Shown piece by piece: positions 36,509 through 49,132 of a stretch of 64,000 nucleotides of DNA. The notes beneath the pieces were generated by a model, which saw nothing but the letters and a program-made list of their open reading frames with translations, did no database searches and was not told where the DNA came from. This DNA is from Globodera rostochiensis (lineage: Eukaryota > Nematoda > Chromadorea > Rhabditida > Heteroderidae), in contig JAEVLN010000016.1 in assembly GCA_018350325.1 (NCBI GenBank), positions 186,001-250,000 on the forward strand, in the 5' to 3' direction. Positions within the stretch are counted from its first letter, which is position 1. Each line of letters begins with the position of its first letter. Position numbers and translations under genes: made by a program.

Positions 36509-37600
36509 TATTTCTAAAATAATATAAATTATAAGCAATCCAAGTTTTAAAACAAATTCATCATAATGTGGCGAGTAGCCTGGGAGGTATTAATTTAAAA
36601 AAACAACATTTGAAAAAGGATGTTAAGATTAATTTAATAGGCTTTCAAAAAAGTTAGCTAGTCAAAAGTATCCAACATCAAGGGTCCGCTCGTTTCGGCG
36701 CCGTATCGTTCGGCACCCACACAAAAAAAAATTATTTCGGCGCCGAAAAACTGATTTTAATTAAAATTATTCATTTCAATTCTATTTCATAAGGTTTTAG
36801 CATTAACCATCAAGACTTAAAGCTAATTTTTGCTAACTGCGTCTGGCCAACTGCGTCTACTCAATTAAATCAGTAAAGATTTAGAAAAAAAAATTATTCA
36901 ACTTTGGGTCCGGTGTTCGAAATTGGGTCGAAGTGGAGTCAGATTTGGTTCTACGACGCCGAAAGAAATATTTTTTATAGCGACTTAAAGAATACATTTT
37001 TAAATGTGGGGCGATTTGTTCGACTAAATGTTTGAATTCGGATTCGGAGTTTGACGTTAGCTAAATCCGAGCTCCGATTCGTGCCTAGAAAACATTAATT
37101 TTTTAAAAAATTTCCCGTTAGGGCCGTAATCTTAATGATTGCGATTATACGTTAATTTGTTGTGCAAAATTAATAAGTTTTGGGCCAATTTTCTTAACAA
37201 ATTCCATCAAAAAATTCAAACATTTTCCCGGCGGCGCCTGTCAGCATAAAATGGCTGTTTTTGATGGGCCGTCGTACGTCTGCCGCTGTTTCGCCCTCTG
37301 CCGGTTCCGCCAGTGCCTTCACTCTTTTGCACATTATTCTTTTAAATGTCTCTAATATTTGCATTAATTTCCTTCGAATCGTTTCCAATTTTCTCTTACA
37401 CCGTACGCATTTTCCAAAATTCACAGCTTAATTAATCAGACGATTAGCTAAATGTCCGCTGCAACTACTTATGTCTCTGCTGATGAAAATGTGCTTCCAT
37501 TCGGCACAGTTTGTTTTTTGTGTTTTATCAATTTAAGCGGTGATGGCTTTCTCTCTAATTTCAATATCCAAATAAAGTCTTCGGACTTTTTGCTAAGGCA
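36509..37600. other. Intergenic region between divergent genes
   Basis: Shared upstream region of COG7 and the CUE-domain gene. It contains a partial GC near-palindrome (37229-37246) and the dispersed phrase GGTTCGAAATTGGG near 36910. No gene or distinctive promoter motif is seen. Confidence 0.4.
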
Positions 37601-39304
37601 ATGGCCCAATTCGACGCAATGTTCCCAGACTTGGGCCCATCCGTAATTGAGGCCGTGTTGCGCAAATATAGTGGCGATGTAACGGCAACCATTGACGAAT
37701 TGTTACGGCAAAGTCGCGCGGGAGACGCCTCAGCTAGGGGGACGAATGGACGTTGGCGGAAGACGGAGAAGGAAACGGAGGAGGCGGGGCACTCGACAAT
37801 AAGCAGAGGGGAAAAGGACAGGGACCGGAAGTGAGCGATAGGCGAGGGGTCTAACGCATGCTTAATTAGATTATGTCCGAGTAAAAGGTACTATCAGTGC
37901 CGTATGTTGGGTGAGGCAAGCGGGCACCCATAAGAATCGACTTTTTAGCTTGGTCCACTTCCCGAAAAATTGCTCTAGATACGGCCTGGGCACTATTACC
38001 GGTGAATCAAACATGCTAATCCAAGTTAGCGATCTGTCACCTAAAATGAGAAAATGCCACTCATTTGTTGGGTTTACCCGTGGGGTTGTATTTTAGGGGA
38101 GTTGAATCGTGATTTATGTGATTTATGTTAGAATTCCAAATTTTTAGAATGTCGTCCCTTCCAGCGAGAGACCCATGTGCTGACGATGAAAAGATCGCAC
38201 TGCTGATTCAAAACCGCGAGTTTCTGCGGTACCTTCGTCGCGACCCAAACTTTCATCGGGAACTGCTCGGCACCCACTCGCCCAACCATTACATTCATCG
38301 GCAATCTCAGGTGCGCCAATCGTCTTCCCGCGCGTGCGATGTACCCAAACCCGAAGTTCCCGTTCTATTGACCTTCTCCCGCCCTTCCCACTCGCCGAAC
38401 AGCCTCCGCTTCTTTCGAACGCACAGCGCCATTGCTTCCGCAGAAGAAACAGTGCAACGAGTGCCCGATGGACCTCCGGTCGAATTTCGGAAGTCGAAAC
38501 GGGAATTGGAAATTCCGGAGGGTCCGCTGATTGGTGGGTAGTTAATGTGACGTTCTACTTGGGAATTCCGAGAAATTTGCATCTGCGGCGTTAAGCGATA
38601 AAAGCAAGCGTCGTAGGGGCCAAGGGGTGGCCAAGTCAGCCAGGGGGGGGGGTGGCCCTCAGGAAGATTTTCGACACGATCGACTTGCTCAGATGTCGCT
38701 CGGTGTTTTGTCCCATTTAAGCACTGGCGGCCAATTGAGCGCCAATTTTTTTGTTAAAAATAATTTTTTTGGTAATATTTTTAAAATTTTCTTTTCTTAA
38801 CACCCAACCCCTTGGGGGGGGGGGTGGTCAAGCCAATCTACGACGCGGGGGGGGGGTGGCCCACGACCACCCCGTGTAGGGGATTTCTTAAGCAGCAATG
38901 TTTCGGGTAGTAAGGCCTATTTAAGAAAGCTCAGAGACGGGGTTTAGACTTACAGACCCTAATTTTGTATGTTTAGAATATATTTTTCAGACTACGTTGA
39001 CGCGGAACGTCATGTTTCCGGGTGGACTCAGCGCTTAAAAGCAAAATTGACGACAGAAAAGCGCTCCCCACGGGCAGCCGACTGCGAGTTGTTGACCAAT
39101 TCTCCGTTGGTGAACTTTTCGGATGATGAGCTTCGGTCGCGGATTGGCGGAATGGGCAGGGGAGGCAAAGGGCTCTTGCTAGGGTTGGCCAAAAAATTCG
39201 GCCAATTTGCCTTAGGCGGAGAGTCCCGTCACCAACACGCGAAAGATGGACAAGGCGACGCCGATGAAAGAAAGTCGCAGTCTTCCACTCGTCCAAATGA
39301 TTAA
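37601..39304 (+). CDS. CUEDC1: CUE-domain protein, CUEDC1-like
   Basis: CUE domains bind ubiquitin; the cellular role of CUEDC1 is poorly known. Three exons: 37601-37830, 38148-38533, 38991-39304; about 309 residues. The CUE domain fills about residues 2-42 (FDAMFPDLGPSVIEAVL, then TATIDELL), with the MFP and terminal LL positions of the fold kept. A second segment, DEKIALLIQNREFLRYLRR (about 88-106), matches the helix conserved in CUEDC1 after the CUE domain. The last exon has the C-terminal block DDELRSRIGGMGRGGKGLLL, equivalent to the family's LFRDKLKHMGKSTRRKLFE. The order of these three blocks is that of CUEDC1. The start ATG directly precedes the CUE domain, so an upstream exon is possible. 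The second intron contains G runs. Confidence 0.82.
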
Positions 39305-39482
39305 ATGGCAGCAAAACTCCAAATGATGTTAAGCTGACATAAAACATGAAATAAAAAACCAATAATAAAAGGCATAGGGCAGTAAATCCTGTGCAATAAA
39401 AGGCTATGGCCATGGCACTGCGATTGCATGGTTCGGTTAATACTTTATTTTCTCTGTTTACGGAGAGAACGGATTCTTTCAA

Positions 39483-39746
39483 TGCTTCAATTCCCTTCAC
39501 CACAATAAGATCATCCGACCTCCGGGGGCTTCAATTCCCTTCACCACAATAAGATCATCCGACCTCCGGGGGCTTCAATTCCCTTCACCACAATAGATCA
39601 TCCGACCTCCGGGGGCTTCAATTCCCTTCACCACAATAAGATCATCCGACCTCCGGGGGCTTCAATTCCCTTCACCACAATAAGATCATCCGACCTCCGG
39701 GGGCTTCAATTCCCTTCACCACAATAAGATCATCTGACCTCCGGAG
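39483..39746. repeat. 45-bp minisatellite
   Basis: Six tandem copies of a 45-base unit containing CAATTCCCTTCACCACAATA and GATCATCCGACCTCCGGGGG, with few differences; one copy lacks two bases. No gene overlaps. Confidence 0.92.
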
Positions 39747-40236
39747 TCGGTGGCAGTTTGTGTGTGGCGAGTTTCTCCGAGCGGGGGTCATTGAACGACC
39801 CAAATACAGCGCATCCATCCCCCGTAGAACAGATCCAAGTTGCGCCTCTCCACTTGAACGAGCACTTTGAGCAGGGGGTCCACCCCCCCCCCCCCCAGTC
39901 GTTGCCCTCCCCCCTAAAGTCCTCAATACCCCGGGTCTCATCCTTTCCTAGCGCGCAAATCCATCCAAGCCAGAGAGGGGGCGGGGGACACGCGACGAAG
40001 GTCGAATGTCAGCGGCAGTCTATTTTTAACGGTCTGATCGTCCTCACTGATCAATTAATCCCCCGCGGGACACACTTTTGTCGTCTCGCTTTGTTTCACG
40101 GGGAGTTATTCTCGGACCTCAATTGGAGAACGAAGCCCAGTATTCATTCAGTTTAGCCATTGTTATTTTCCTTCAGAATTCTCACGTTTTATTTTCGGTC
40201 GGCGATTACTTGCAAATATTAGACCCTATCCCCCCC

Positions 40237-41705
40237 CCCCCCCACCACTTCCACATTTACAGACACTTGTCTTACAAATCAGACCCTATCCCCCCCCACC
40301 ACTTCCACATTTACAGACACTTGTCTTACAAATCAGACCCTATCCCCCCCACCACTTCCACATTTACAGACACTTGTCTTACAAATCAGACCCTATCCCC
40401 CCCACCACTTCCACATTTACAGACACTTGTCTTACAAATCAGACCCTATCCCCCCCACCACTTCCACATTTACCGACACTTGTCTTACAAATCAGACCCT
40501 ATCCCCCCCCCCCACCACTTCCACATTTACAGACACTTGTCTTACAAATCAGACCCTATCCCCCCCCACCACTTCCACATTTACAGACACTTGTCTTACA
40601 AATCAGACCCTATCCCCCCCACCACTTCCACATTTACAGACACTTGTCTTACAAATCAGACCCTATCCCCCCCACCACTTCCACATTTACAGACACTTGT
40701 CTTACAAATCAGACCCTATCCCTTCCCCCACCACTTCCACATTTACAGACACTTGTCTTACAAATCAGACCCTATCCCCCCCCACCACTTCCACATTTAC
40801 AGACACTTGTCTTACAAATCAGACCCTATCCCCCCCCCCCCACCACTTCCACATTTACCGACACTTGTCTTACAAATCAGACCCTATCCCCCCCCCCCCC
40901 CACCACTTCCACATTTACCGACACTTGTCTTACAAATCAGACCCTATCCCCCCCACCACTTCCACATTTACAGACACTTGTCTTACAAATCAGACCCTAT
41001 CCCCCCCCCCCCACCACTTCCACATTTACAGACACTTGTCTTACAAATCAGACCCTATCCCCCCCCACCACTTCCACATTTACAGACACTTGTCTTACAA
41101 ATCAGACCCTATCCCCTCCCCCCCCACCACTTCCACATTTACCGACACTTGTCTTACAAATCAGACCCTATCCCCCCCCCCCACCACTTCCACATTTACC
41201 GACACTTGTCTTACAAATCAGACCCTATCCCCCCCACCACTTCCACATTTACAGACACTTGTCTTACAAATCAGACCCTATCCCCCCCCCCCCCACCACT
41301 TCCACATTTACAGACACTTGTCTTACAAATCAGACCCTATCCCCCCCACCACTTCCACATTTACAGACACTTGTCTTACAAATCAGACCCTATCCCCCCC
41401 CCCCACCACTTCCACATTTACAGACACTTGTCTTACAAATCAGACCCTATCCCCCCTCCCACCACTTCCACATTTACCGACACTTGTCTTACAAATCAGA
41501 CCCTATCCCCCCCCCCCCCACCACTTCCACATTTACAGACACTTGTCTTACAAATCAGACCCTATCCCCCCCCCCCCCCACCACCATTCCACATTTACAG
41601 ACACTTGTCTTACAAATCAGACCCTATCCCCCCCCACCACTTCCACATTTACAGACACTTGTCTTACAAATCAGACCCTATCCCCCCCCCCCACCACTTC
41701 ATCAG
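40237..41705. repeat. 53-60-bp minisatellite with C runs, about 27 copies
   Basis: A unit containing ACACTTGTCTTACAAATCAG and ACCACTTCCACATTTAC is repeated about 27 times over 1.47 kb. Unit length varies mainly through a C run of about 7-14. A few copies share an A-to-C change (TTTACCGAC), showing that variant copies spread. The array ends 57 bases before the PTR start codon. All three plus frames stay open through it, but the proline-rich products are artefacts. Confidence 0.95.
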
Positions 41706-41762
41706 ACCCTATCCCCCCCCCAGACACTTGTCCTACAATTCTGCCCACCAAATGTACAGGAA

Positions 41763-44700
41763 ATGCGCTTGGACTTTCTGGAGCGTGCCCTCTCCCGCTG
41801 CTTCTCCGCCCACATCCGGATTGTCACCCTTCGCCCCGCCCCCTTTCTTCTCCTCCCACTGATTTCTTCCGCCCTTCTCAGCATTGGCCTTCTCCGTCTT
41901 CTCGACGCGCTGGTCAAGGACGAGTTGGAGCTGTACACGTCGACGGATGCGCGAGCGCGTGGAGAATTGCGCGAGTTGGCCACTCTCTTCCATATAAACG
42001 ACACGGACCTGTTCTATGCTAGCCGAAGGTATGTGCTGTTGAACAAACCTTAATCTGATTAAACCTCAAGATACGATCTGAGGAGGATGGGATACATTAT
42101 CGTGACGGGTGTTGACGGAGAAATATTGAACTCGACCACACTGAAGGGTAAGTTTTTGAATTGTTCATTTTTATTCGTCTCCAGCCGCCGTTCATCTCTG
42201 GTCCATCGTCCAGTCGCTCACCATCGATCAAGAAGGGCCTGCTGAAGCCCAACAGCAGCCCATTGACTATCCGTCACTCTGCATCCGTTTTCCTTTCCCC
42301 GACTCACTAGACGAAGCCATCGCCATCCTCTTGGATTCCAAAAATGAACGCAATCAAAGTTCACCATCAGAAGATAAACTCTGCGTGTCCAACCCACTTT
42401 TGGAGCTGGTCAAGCTGTTGTTGGACTCTCAGCAATTTTTACTGAGTACCAAAAATCGGCTGGAAAATGAAAGCCGTTCTCTCGACTCGTCCTTGGTTCA
42501 CTTCCTCAGCTCAATATCGCTGGACGCCCTCGGGGGTGGAGTTCGCGGACTGCTGGGAGGCCTTACGTTTGACCCGGAGACGCGGAGGATCGCCGGAGTC
42601 AAGGCGCTGATGCTGCCGTATGCGTTGAGGCATGGAACGGACGAGCAGGACTTGTTGGCGGAGAAATGGGAGTTGAAGTTGGCACAGGTGGAGGAGTGAG
42701 CTTTGGAGAAATATATGTATGAATGACTGATTTTAGTTTTTGAATCAGTTCTACTCTCCTCACATTCGAGCTAATTGGTGCTGTTCAGGCTTATGATTGG
42801 TGTGTCTCTTATAAACCCCCCAAATCGCCCGAAGGTGGACCTACGAGACGCTGGCAGCCGAGTCAGCGCATGACCAGCGGCGTCTCCAGTTTTGGCTGCT
42901 TCCCTGCTTCGTGACGGTCTCGCTGTTCTCCATGCTGCTCTGTTGCTGCTCATCGCCCGTTTTCTCCCGGCCGTTGCTCGCCCTGTCCGGCGTACTCTCC
43001 GTCGCGTTGGCCATTTCTTCCGGCACGGGTTTTTTGCTGCTGCTCGGCTTCCCTGTCACCTCCGTCGTCCTAGCAATGCCTTTCATCATCTTTTGTACAT
43101 GCCCCCCCCCTCTCCCGGTGTTGGTCCAATCACCCTAATTAAGCCGTTGGAGTAGACAACGTGTTCATTCTGTTGGCTGTCTGGCGTTCCACTCCGGCAT
43201 TGATGAGCTTTGAGCAGCGAATGGCACGCACTTTCGGTGATGCGGGCGTATCGATAACGGTACTTTGCGACTGATCAAAAGCTTGATCGCCCTTTTCTTC
43301 AGATCACTTTTCTCACCGACTTCCTCTCCTTCTCCGTCGGCTGTCTGGCCCCTTTTCCCAGTGTCCAAGTGCCCCACACAACCGTTTCCCCAGTTCACTC
43401 ACTTCCTCAGATGTTCTGTCTGTTTTGCGCCGTCGCTCTCCTCTTCTCCTACGTCCACCAGATGACTTTGTTCGCCGCCCTCATGAGTTTGACCTGCCTG
43501 AGAGAAGTTCAGCAACGGCATTGCTTAACAATACGTAAAATGTCTGTTCAAAACGCAAAAGTGCGCACTTCCGTTTACGCAATCGGCAGAGAGCGCGGAT
43601 ACAGTACGCCTAAAACAGCGAAACTGTACCTGTAAAATTATTGTAGATGATCCTCGTCCTACATATAATTTGGCACTTTCGCGCCTTTTCCGCTCCCATT
43701 ACACTCCTTTTCTGCTCAACAAATTCAACCAGTCCCTCGTCCTCCTCCTCTTCGGATTTTATTTGGTCAGATCCCTAATAAATAAATTGATAACAAAATG
43801 TTCGATTGATCCTCTAGTTGATCTCCGCTTATGGCTGCCTGAACATTGAAATCGGCTTGGAACCGTTGGATTTGCTACCCGAAAATTCTTACGGGAAAAG
43901 GGCTTTGATTGAAGCGGAGCGCTATTTTCCTGGTTCGTATCGGAGTTTAGACGACCTAAACGAAACTTCTACAGATAACGGAGGACATCTGCACGTGTGG
44001 ATTCACAATTTGTCCCGCGTACATTTGGGCCACAGAAGGCTGTGGTTGGTGTTGGAGAAAGAGCTCGGTAAAAGAGAATTTACTCGTCGAATACAATGCT
44101 GAAACATATTCAGAGTTGTATGAACATACCGAATTCACGGGAGCTGCCGATTCATGGCAAGTGAAATCAATTCATTTTGGCCAAATTCCACATTCGCAAA
44201 GGCTTCGCTCCTTTCTCCACTTTCAACACACCGAAGGGATGTTCACCACCAACGCTAACTTTGTGCCACGGCTGCACAAGTTTTTGAAGATGAACGAGCA
44301 CAGAAAATATCGAAGGTTGGGCCATGAGACGAGTTTTGGGGACGGGCAATCATTCTGACATTCAAAGGGACATTCGCTTCACGAGTGATGGGTGCATGTT
44401 GGAGGCGTCCAGAGGTTTCTTGACCAAAAGTCTCTGCTTTGGTCTTTTAACCAGCATCGATTAGTGCCTGTACGACTCCGTTTCGTCGGCTTCCAAAATC
44501 AGTCTCGGGCCATGCACCTCTTTCGGTTGTTGGCCGAGTCCAGCGAGCTGCCTACCGGAGTTTATGCCGACTTTTTCTTGGTTCAGTTGAAGAAGTGATC
44601 TTGACCGTTGCGGTTCAAGATCCCCAACTTATGCATTGATACCAAACGTTCTCTCTTGGACAGTTTGCCGAGCAATACGACTCGCTTCTGCCCGGCACTG

Positions 44701-45639
44701 TCTCCTCCATCGCTGTGGCCGGTCTTGCCGTTGTGGTGGTCTCCCTGCTGTTAATCCCCGAACCGGTCTCCGCCCTGTGGGTGTCCTTCTCCATCGTCTC
44801 CATCAATTTGGGCATTCTTGGCTTGATGCCCTTCCTCTCCATCCGGCTTGACTTCATCTCAATGGTCACCATCGTAATGGTAACATTTCCAGCATCAATC
44901 AAAAGCTGACCAATTGCCACACCAGAGCATCGGATTGTGCGTGGATTTCTCGGCTCATTTAGCGTACAATTATTCTCGAGAAGACAAAGACCACGATGAC
45001 CACCAAACTCAGAAAGATTTCAACACTCCACCAATACGAAGAAGGAAGAGTCCGGTGGAGAAGAGTGAGGCACACGGCAGCCGTCTTCAAAACGTTTTCG
45101 CAATTCAGTGGGCAACGCTCTCTACGCGGTGGGCACGCCAATATGCCAAAGTGCCGGCACCAGCATCCTCGGCGTGTCCTTTCTGGCCTATACCGAAAGT
45201 TACATCTGTGAGTCCCCCCCCCCCAACCAATTCCAAATCCAACAAATCAAAAGTTCGCTCTTTCTTCAAAACTACCGTTTTGGTCATTTCACTTGGCGTT
45301 CTGCACGGTTTGGTCATTTTGCCGGTGCTTTTAACGGTGGCCCAGCGAAACGGCGGTGATGAGAGGGGGAAGGACGGAAAGGAATGGACGATGGGAGACA
45401 ATCGGTCAACAATTTATCTTAAAATTAGCGAATTACAAATTCTCTTCAGATTAACTGCCACTGAGATATCCGCTCCGATCCAATGTCATCCGGTATTCGT
45501 CTGCTCTATCCCCACGCTTGGCCAAAGTCCCTTCGGTTTAACTTTGGCACGGACTGACAAAGGGACAAATTTTGTCAGGGAAGCGTCGCCCTACTCGACG
45601 AGTTCAACGCTTACCATGGGGAGGGAGCAGCAAAGATGA
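41763..45639 (+). CDS. ptr: Patched-related (PTR family) membrane protein
   Basis: PTR proteins are nematode-expanded RND-type permease homologues of Patched, with a sterol-sensing domain, acting at apical membranes in moulting and cuticle or channel formation. About 16 exons: 41763-42028, 42071-42147, 42185-42695, 42835-43094, 43144-43259, 43303-43368, 43411-about 43534, 43647-43765, 43818-43932, 43975-44067, 44114-44332, 44368-about 44598 (inner borders unresolved), 44664-44873, 44928-about 45080, 45109-45207, 45254-45639. Clear landmarks are a first membrane span (about 20-45), then the sterol-sensing region with GVDNVFILLAVWRS and ITFLTDFLSFSVG, and in the second half LDFISMVTI, GLCVDFSAHLAYNYSR and LVISLGVLHGLVILPVLL. 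The two halves mirror each other as in Patched. The first ATG lies just after the minisatellite. Stop position is moderately certain. Confidence 0.88.
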
Positions 45640-45924
45640 AAGGCAATTAGCTAATATATTTTTATTCATTTACCGTGTAAAATTTAATAAAGTTTTTCGC
45701 ATGAAAACAGACAATTTTTATGGAATAATTTAATCACTGCAGGGAAGCATTTCATTATCAGTCTGTTACTTGTTTACAAGGGCGTAGCCTCAGACCTTCG
45801 GTGGTATACGAATTGCTTGGGTTTGTTCGATTCGAGAACGAGTTAAGTTACAAATTCCGCCAATTTCCCTTTAAAAATGGAATTTGGGGGGCTTCAACCC
45901 CCGACCCCCTGGTTCGCCCGTTTA

Positions 45925-48900
45925 TTATAAAGCTTTGCAAAATTGGCATTGTGCATGAATTGGCTCAAAATGTTCGATTTGAATTGTGGTGAAGTGAATT
46001 TTGTAGTCGTTTTGGAGAAGTGCTGTGGCTGCCTTGGTCACCGGAACAGCTTTGGATTCGTCGTCTGAATTGGAAAAAGAGTGAAATGAACGAATTCTGT
46101 AATTGCCAATTATCAGATGGGCAACTGCTGCCCTCTGCTCAGTGTTCAGACTCCAAAAGTGTAAAGAATGGACGGCATTGACGAAGGAAATGGCATTGAG
46201 ATCGCGTCGAACGGCGTCGTAATTTAAATGCGGCGGAGCGGCTAACGGAGTTGAGAAAGGCAAATCAAATCAAATAAATAACATTTTGGGACAAACTTTC
46301 CATAAGCGCCAGGAAAATGTCTCGTGCAACGGGGACACTCGTGCAGAGCACCACCAGGGAGAAGAAGTACGTGCAGAGAGGGTCGGCCATTTCGAAGTCC
46401 GTCCAGCGGATGAGAAATGCTGCACTGAGCACGCCGATGTTCTGAATGAAGTCGCCCAGCACGTGGATAAAAGCGGCACGAACGTTCACATTTTCCTTAG
46501 GACTGCTCGCTTCTCCATAGCCTTCGGAACTAAAATTTGTTGATGAAATTGGAAAGCAACGAATGAAACCTGCCGCCAAAGTGGGAATGGCAATGCGCAA
46601 AAGGGATGGCATTCCTCGAGTACTTAAGAAAAAGTGCCATGACGGAGTTGAAGGCAATGCCGATCAGAGCGGTAATGATCATAATGCGGGTGTCCACCGT
46701 CATATTCCCAGCGACAATCCTTTGAGTCGCAAAAACTACCTGAATGTTTCATCAAAGTCCGAATTTATTCCCGATCCTGCCGATAGACGCCGCCCGGGTA
46801 AATTTTCGAAATTTTTCTTTAGTTGAAAAAGCTAAACACGGTAAAATTTTCCTCTTTGGCAGCCCCCCCCCTCCCACCCCAGGCCCATAGCCAGGGGGGG
46901 GGCTCCTTGGCTCGGGGAGGGGCTAACAAACAGTAAGCTTCCATTTTAGCCACTGAAATTTCTTGAAACATGTGACCCTTGTGATTTTTTTCGACCTCGG
47001 AAAAAATATAAAATAAATCTAATCTAAGAAATTTTTCAAAATTTCAAAAGACTTAAAAAAAGCTACCATTAGAATTGTGATAGTCCAAATGATAAAAATG
47101 CTTGCCATGGCACCAATAAACTCAGCTCGTAAATAGCCAAAAGTGTACTGACGGTTTGCTCAACATTTGAGAACAAAATGAATTAACAAAAGCCGGTATA
47201 ATGGTTCCCTATCCTTTGGGCAGTGGATCCTTTGGGCAGTGATCCTTTGAGCGGTGAAATATAATTTTAAAAAATAATTTTTTGAGTACAACTTGTTTGT
47301 AAGTTATAGGGGAAATTAATTGGGGCGTGCCAAATGATATGAAACCATTGCTCTATTATCAAATTGCAAACAGTTGCTGCAAATTTGCATGTTGTCTTCA
47401 ACTTTGCTGTCCGTTTCAAACTGATAATCGAAGCCTTCTCGAGTTAGAATGCTTTTGCCTTTTTTTGAAATGACTTCACTACTATTCATATCTTAGAATT
47501 AAAAAAAAAAAATCGGTCTGTCGTTAATAAATTATGAATAATTGTGCGAAAATAAAGTTGTTTGGGCCATCCCCCCCCCCCCCTCTGTCTCCCCGACCAC
47601 CCCCCCCCCCCCATTCTTTATCTGCCCGGATTGTTCCATCATATTACAGTCAACATCATCAAAGCAACATTTTATTAGCATATTTCTATTTAAAAAATAA
47701 TAAACCAACTAAAAGTTTTTTTATATAAAAAAATATTTAAAAGTTAATTGACTGATTAATTAATTTTCGCAAAAAAAGTCACTGCCCAAAGGATCACTGC
47801 CCAATCGATCGGTCACCGGTATAATTACATTTAATAACCGAAATTCGAATCATGAAGACCGAGATGAGAAAGGACAATAAATCGGTCAAAATGTGTCCCG
47901 AATCAGCAATTATGGACAAACTGTTGGCCAGGACTCCACCGGTCAATTGAACTGTGATGTGCAAGGCACTAATTGTTGCCACCACCCAAAGCACCCACTC
48001 GGCCGATTTCTCCTAAACCCCCAAAGCTTTACAATCATTTAATGCAGGCCTCCAGATTTTATCATTGCATCTTTTTGGGGCTTTTTAATCTAGTTTTTTA
48101 TGAGTTTTTAACATTTGAAGTCCGATCGGGGTTGATGTTTTTTTCTCAAAAAACATTTGGTAATCGTTGGGGTTGCCCCCCCCCCCTAAAAAAATAATTT
48201 GTTTTTTTAGAATCGATAAAAAGGTGCTTTTAGGGGTATTCAGGGCGTGATTCTAACATCTATAGACCAATTTCGAACCCTGGATCCGAATTCAAACAAG
48301 TTTTGGAAAATTCAAATTTTTCCAAAAACAATTTTGGCTTTAAAATCATTCATTCGATCATTACCTGTGCTCTTTCCTATGCCTCTTAATACCCCTAGAA
48401 AACACCTCAAAAGAGGGGGGGGGGACAAACCTTAAAATTGCCAAACAAAGTGCCCCTCTCACCCGGTAAAACCTCAACTCGTTCCCCTTTTCAACTGTTT
48501 TTTGGTTATAACTTTTTCAAAGTTAACCAAAACAAACAATTTTGGTATCATTCGAAAGCTTAGTAGGAGGAGAAGCTATTAGCAAGCAAAAGCTAAGCGA
48601 TTGGCCAAGCCTCAAAAAAGTTATGGCCAAGTATGGCCAAAAAAACGTTTTCTGGCCATAACTTTTTTTAGGGTTGGCCAATCGCTTAGCTTTTGTTTTT
48701 GAAAGCTTCTACTAACTGTAAGCTTTCGAATGATATCGAAAATGTTTGATTTGGTTAACTTTGAAAGAAGTTATAACGAAAAAACAGTTGAAAAGGTGAA
48801 CGAGTTGGGGGTGAACGAGTTGGCCGGGAACGAGTCGTCCTCCGTCCCTCTCACCCCTGGCTACGGGCCTGAAATATTGAAACATTTTGATCTGGAAGGC

Positions 48901-49132
48901 CTGATTAATCCAAATAAAAAGCGAGGCTTTGGACTAAACTGAATGTATTGTCTATAATTACCTCTTTTCTGGAAAGCAGAAGGGAATGGCAATGATCATC
49001 CTGTGAATGGTCATCTTCCCTTCTCATGCCAACTTCCGTCGCCATCACCAGATTGTCGTCTCCATCAGCAACATTTTCCATTGATCCAAGCAAAGTGAAG
49101 CGACTCTGATCAGTGCCGACATATTTTTTCAT
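45925..49132 (-). CDS. Zinc transporter, CDF/SLC30 family (ZnT2/3/8-like)
   Basis: CDF proteins export Zn2+ from the cytosol into vesicles or out of the cell by proton exchange. Seven exons: 48962-49132, 47829-48012, 47067-47158, 46570-46739, 46297-46529, 46107-46241, 45925-46064; about 374 residues, normal for the family. The transport-site HxxxD pairs are both present: GHILTD in span 2 (near 94-98) and FIHVLGD in span 5 (near 228-232). A short His-rich loop (HCHSHFGG) precedes span 5. The cytosolic C-terminal domain has the family segments [10 protein letters not shown] and TTIQIEHF, ending near two cysteines (CQFC) as in vertebrate ZnT8-type proteins. The intron after exon 6 begins with GC. 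A GTG lies just upstream of the chosen ATG, and an upstream coding exon is possible. Convergent with the PTR gene. Confidence 0.92.
48465..48845. mobile_element. Palindromic MITE in ZnT intron 1 with flanking duplication
   Basis: Left arm GGTAAAACCTCAACTCGTTC and right arm with repeated GAACGAGTTGG copies are the inverse of each other, and pairing continues inward through TTTTCAACTGTTTTTTGG and its complement. The flanks CCCTCTCACCC occur on both sides (48454-48464 and 48846-48856), supporting an insertion that duplicated its target. Same family as 1563-2055. Confidence 0.65.

Noticed and set aside
39483..39746. CRISPR-like direct repeats
   Set aside because: Copies are contiguous without unique spacers, there are no cas genes, and the genome is eukaryotic.
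40078..42053. Proline/histidine-repeat proteins of over 500 residues
   Set aside because: All three plus frames read through the minisatellite; C-run length variation would shift frames, and the real PTR exon begins after it.
46880..48871. One large hAT element bounded by CAGGCCCATAGCCAG and CTGGCTACGGGCCTG
   Set aside because: The interval contains conserved exons of the zinc transporter, so the two ends must belong to separate insertions or remnants.
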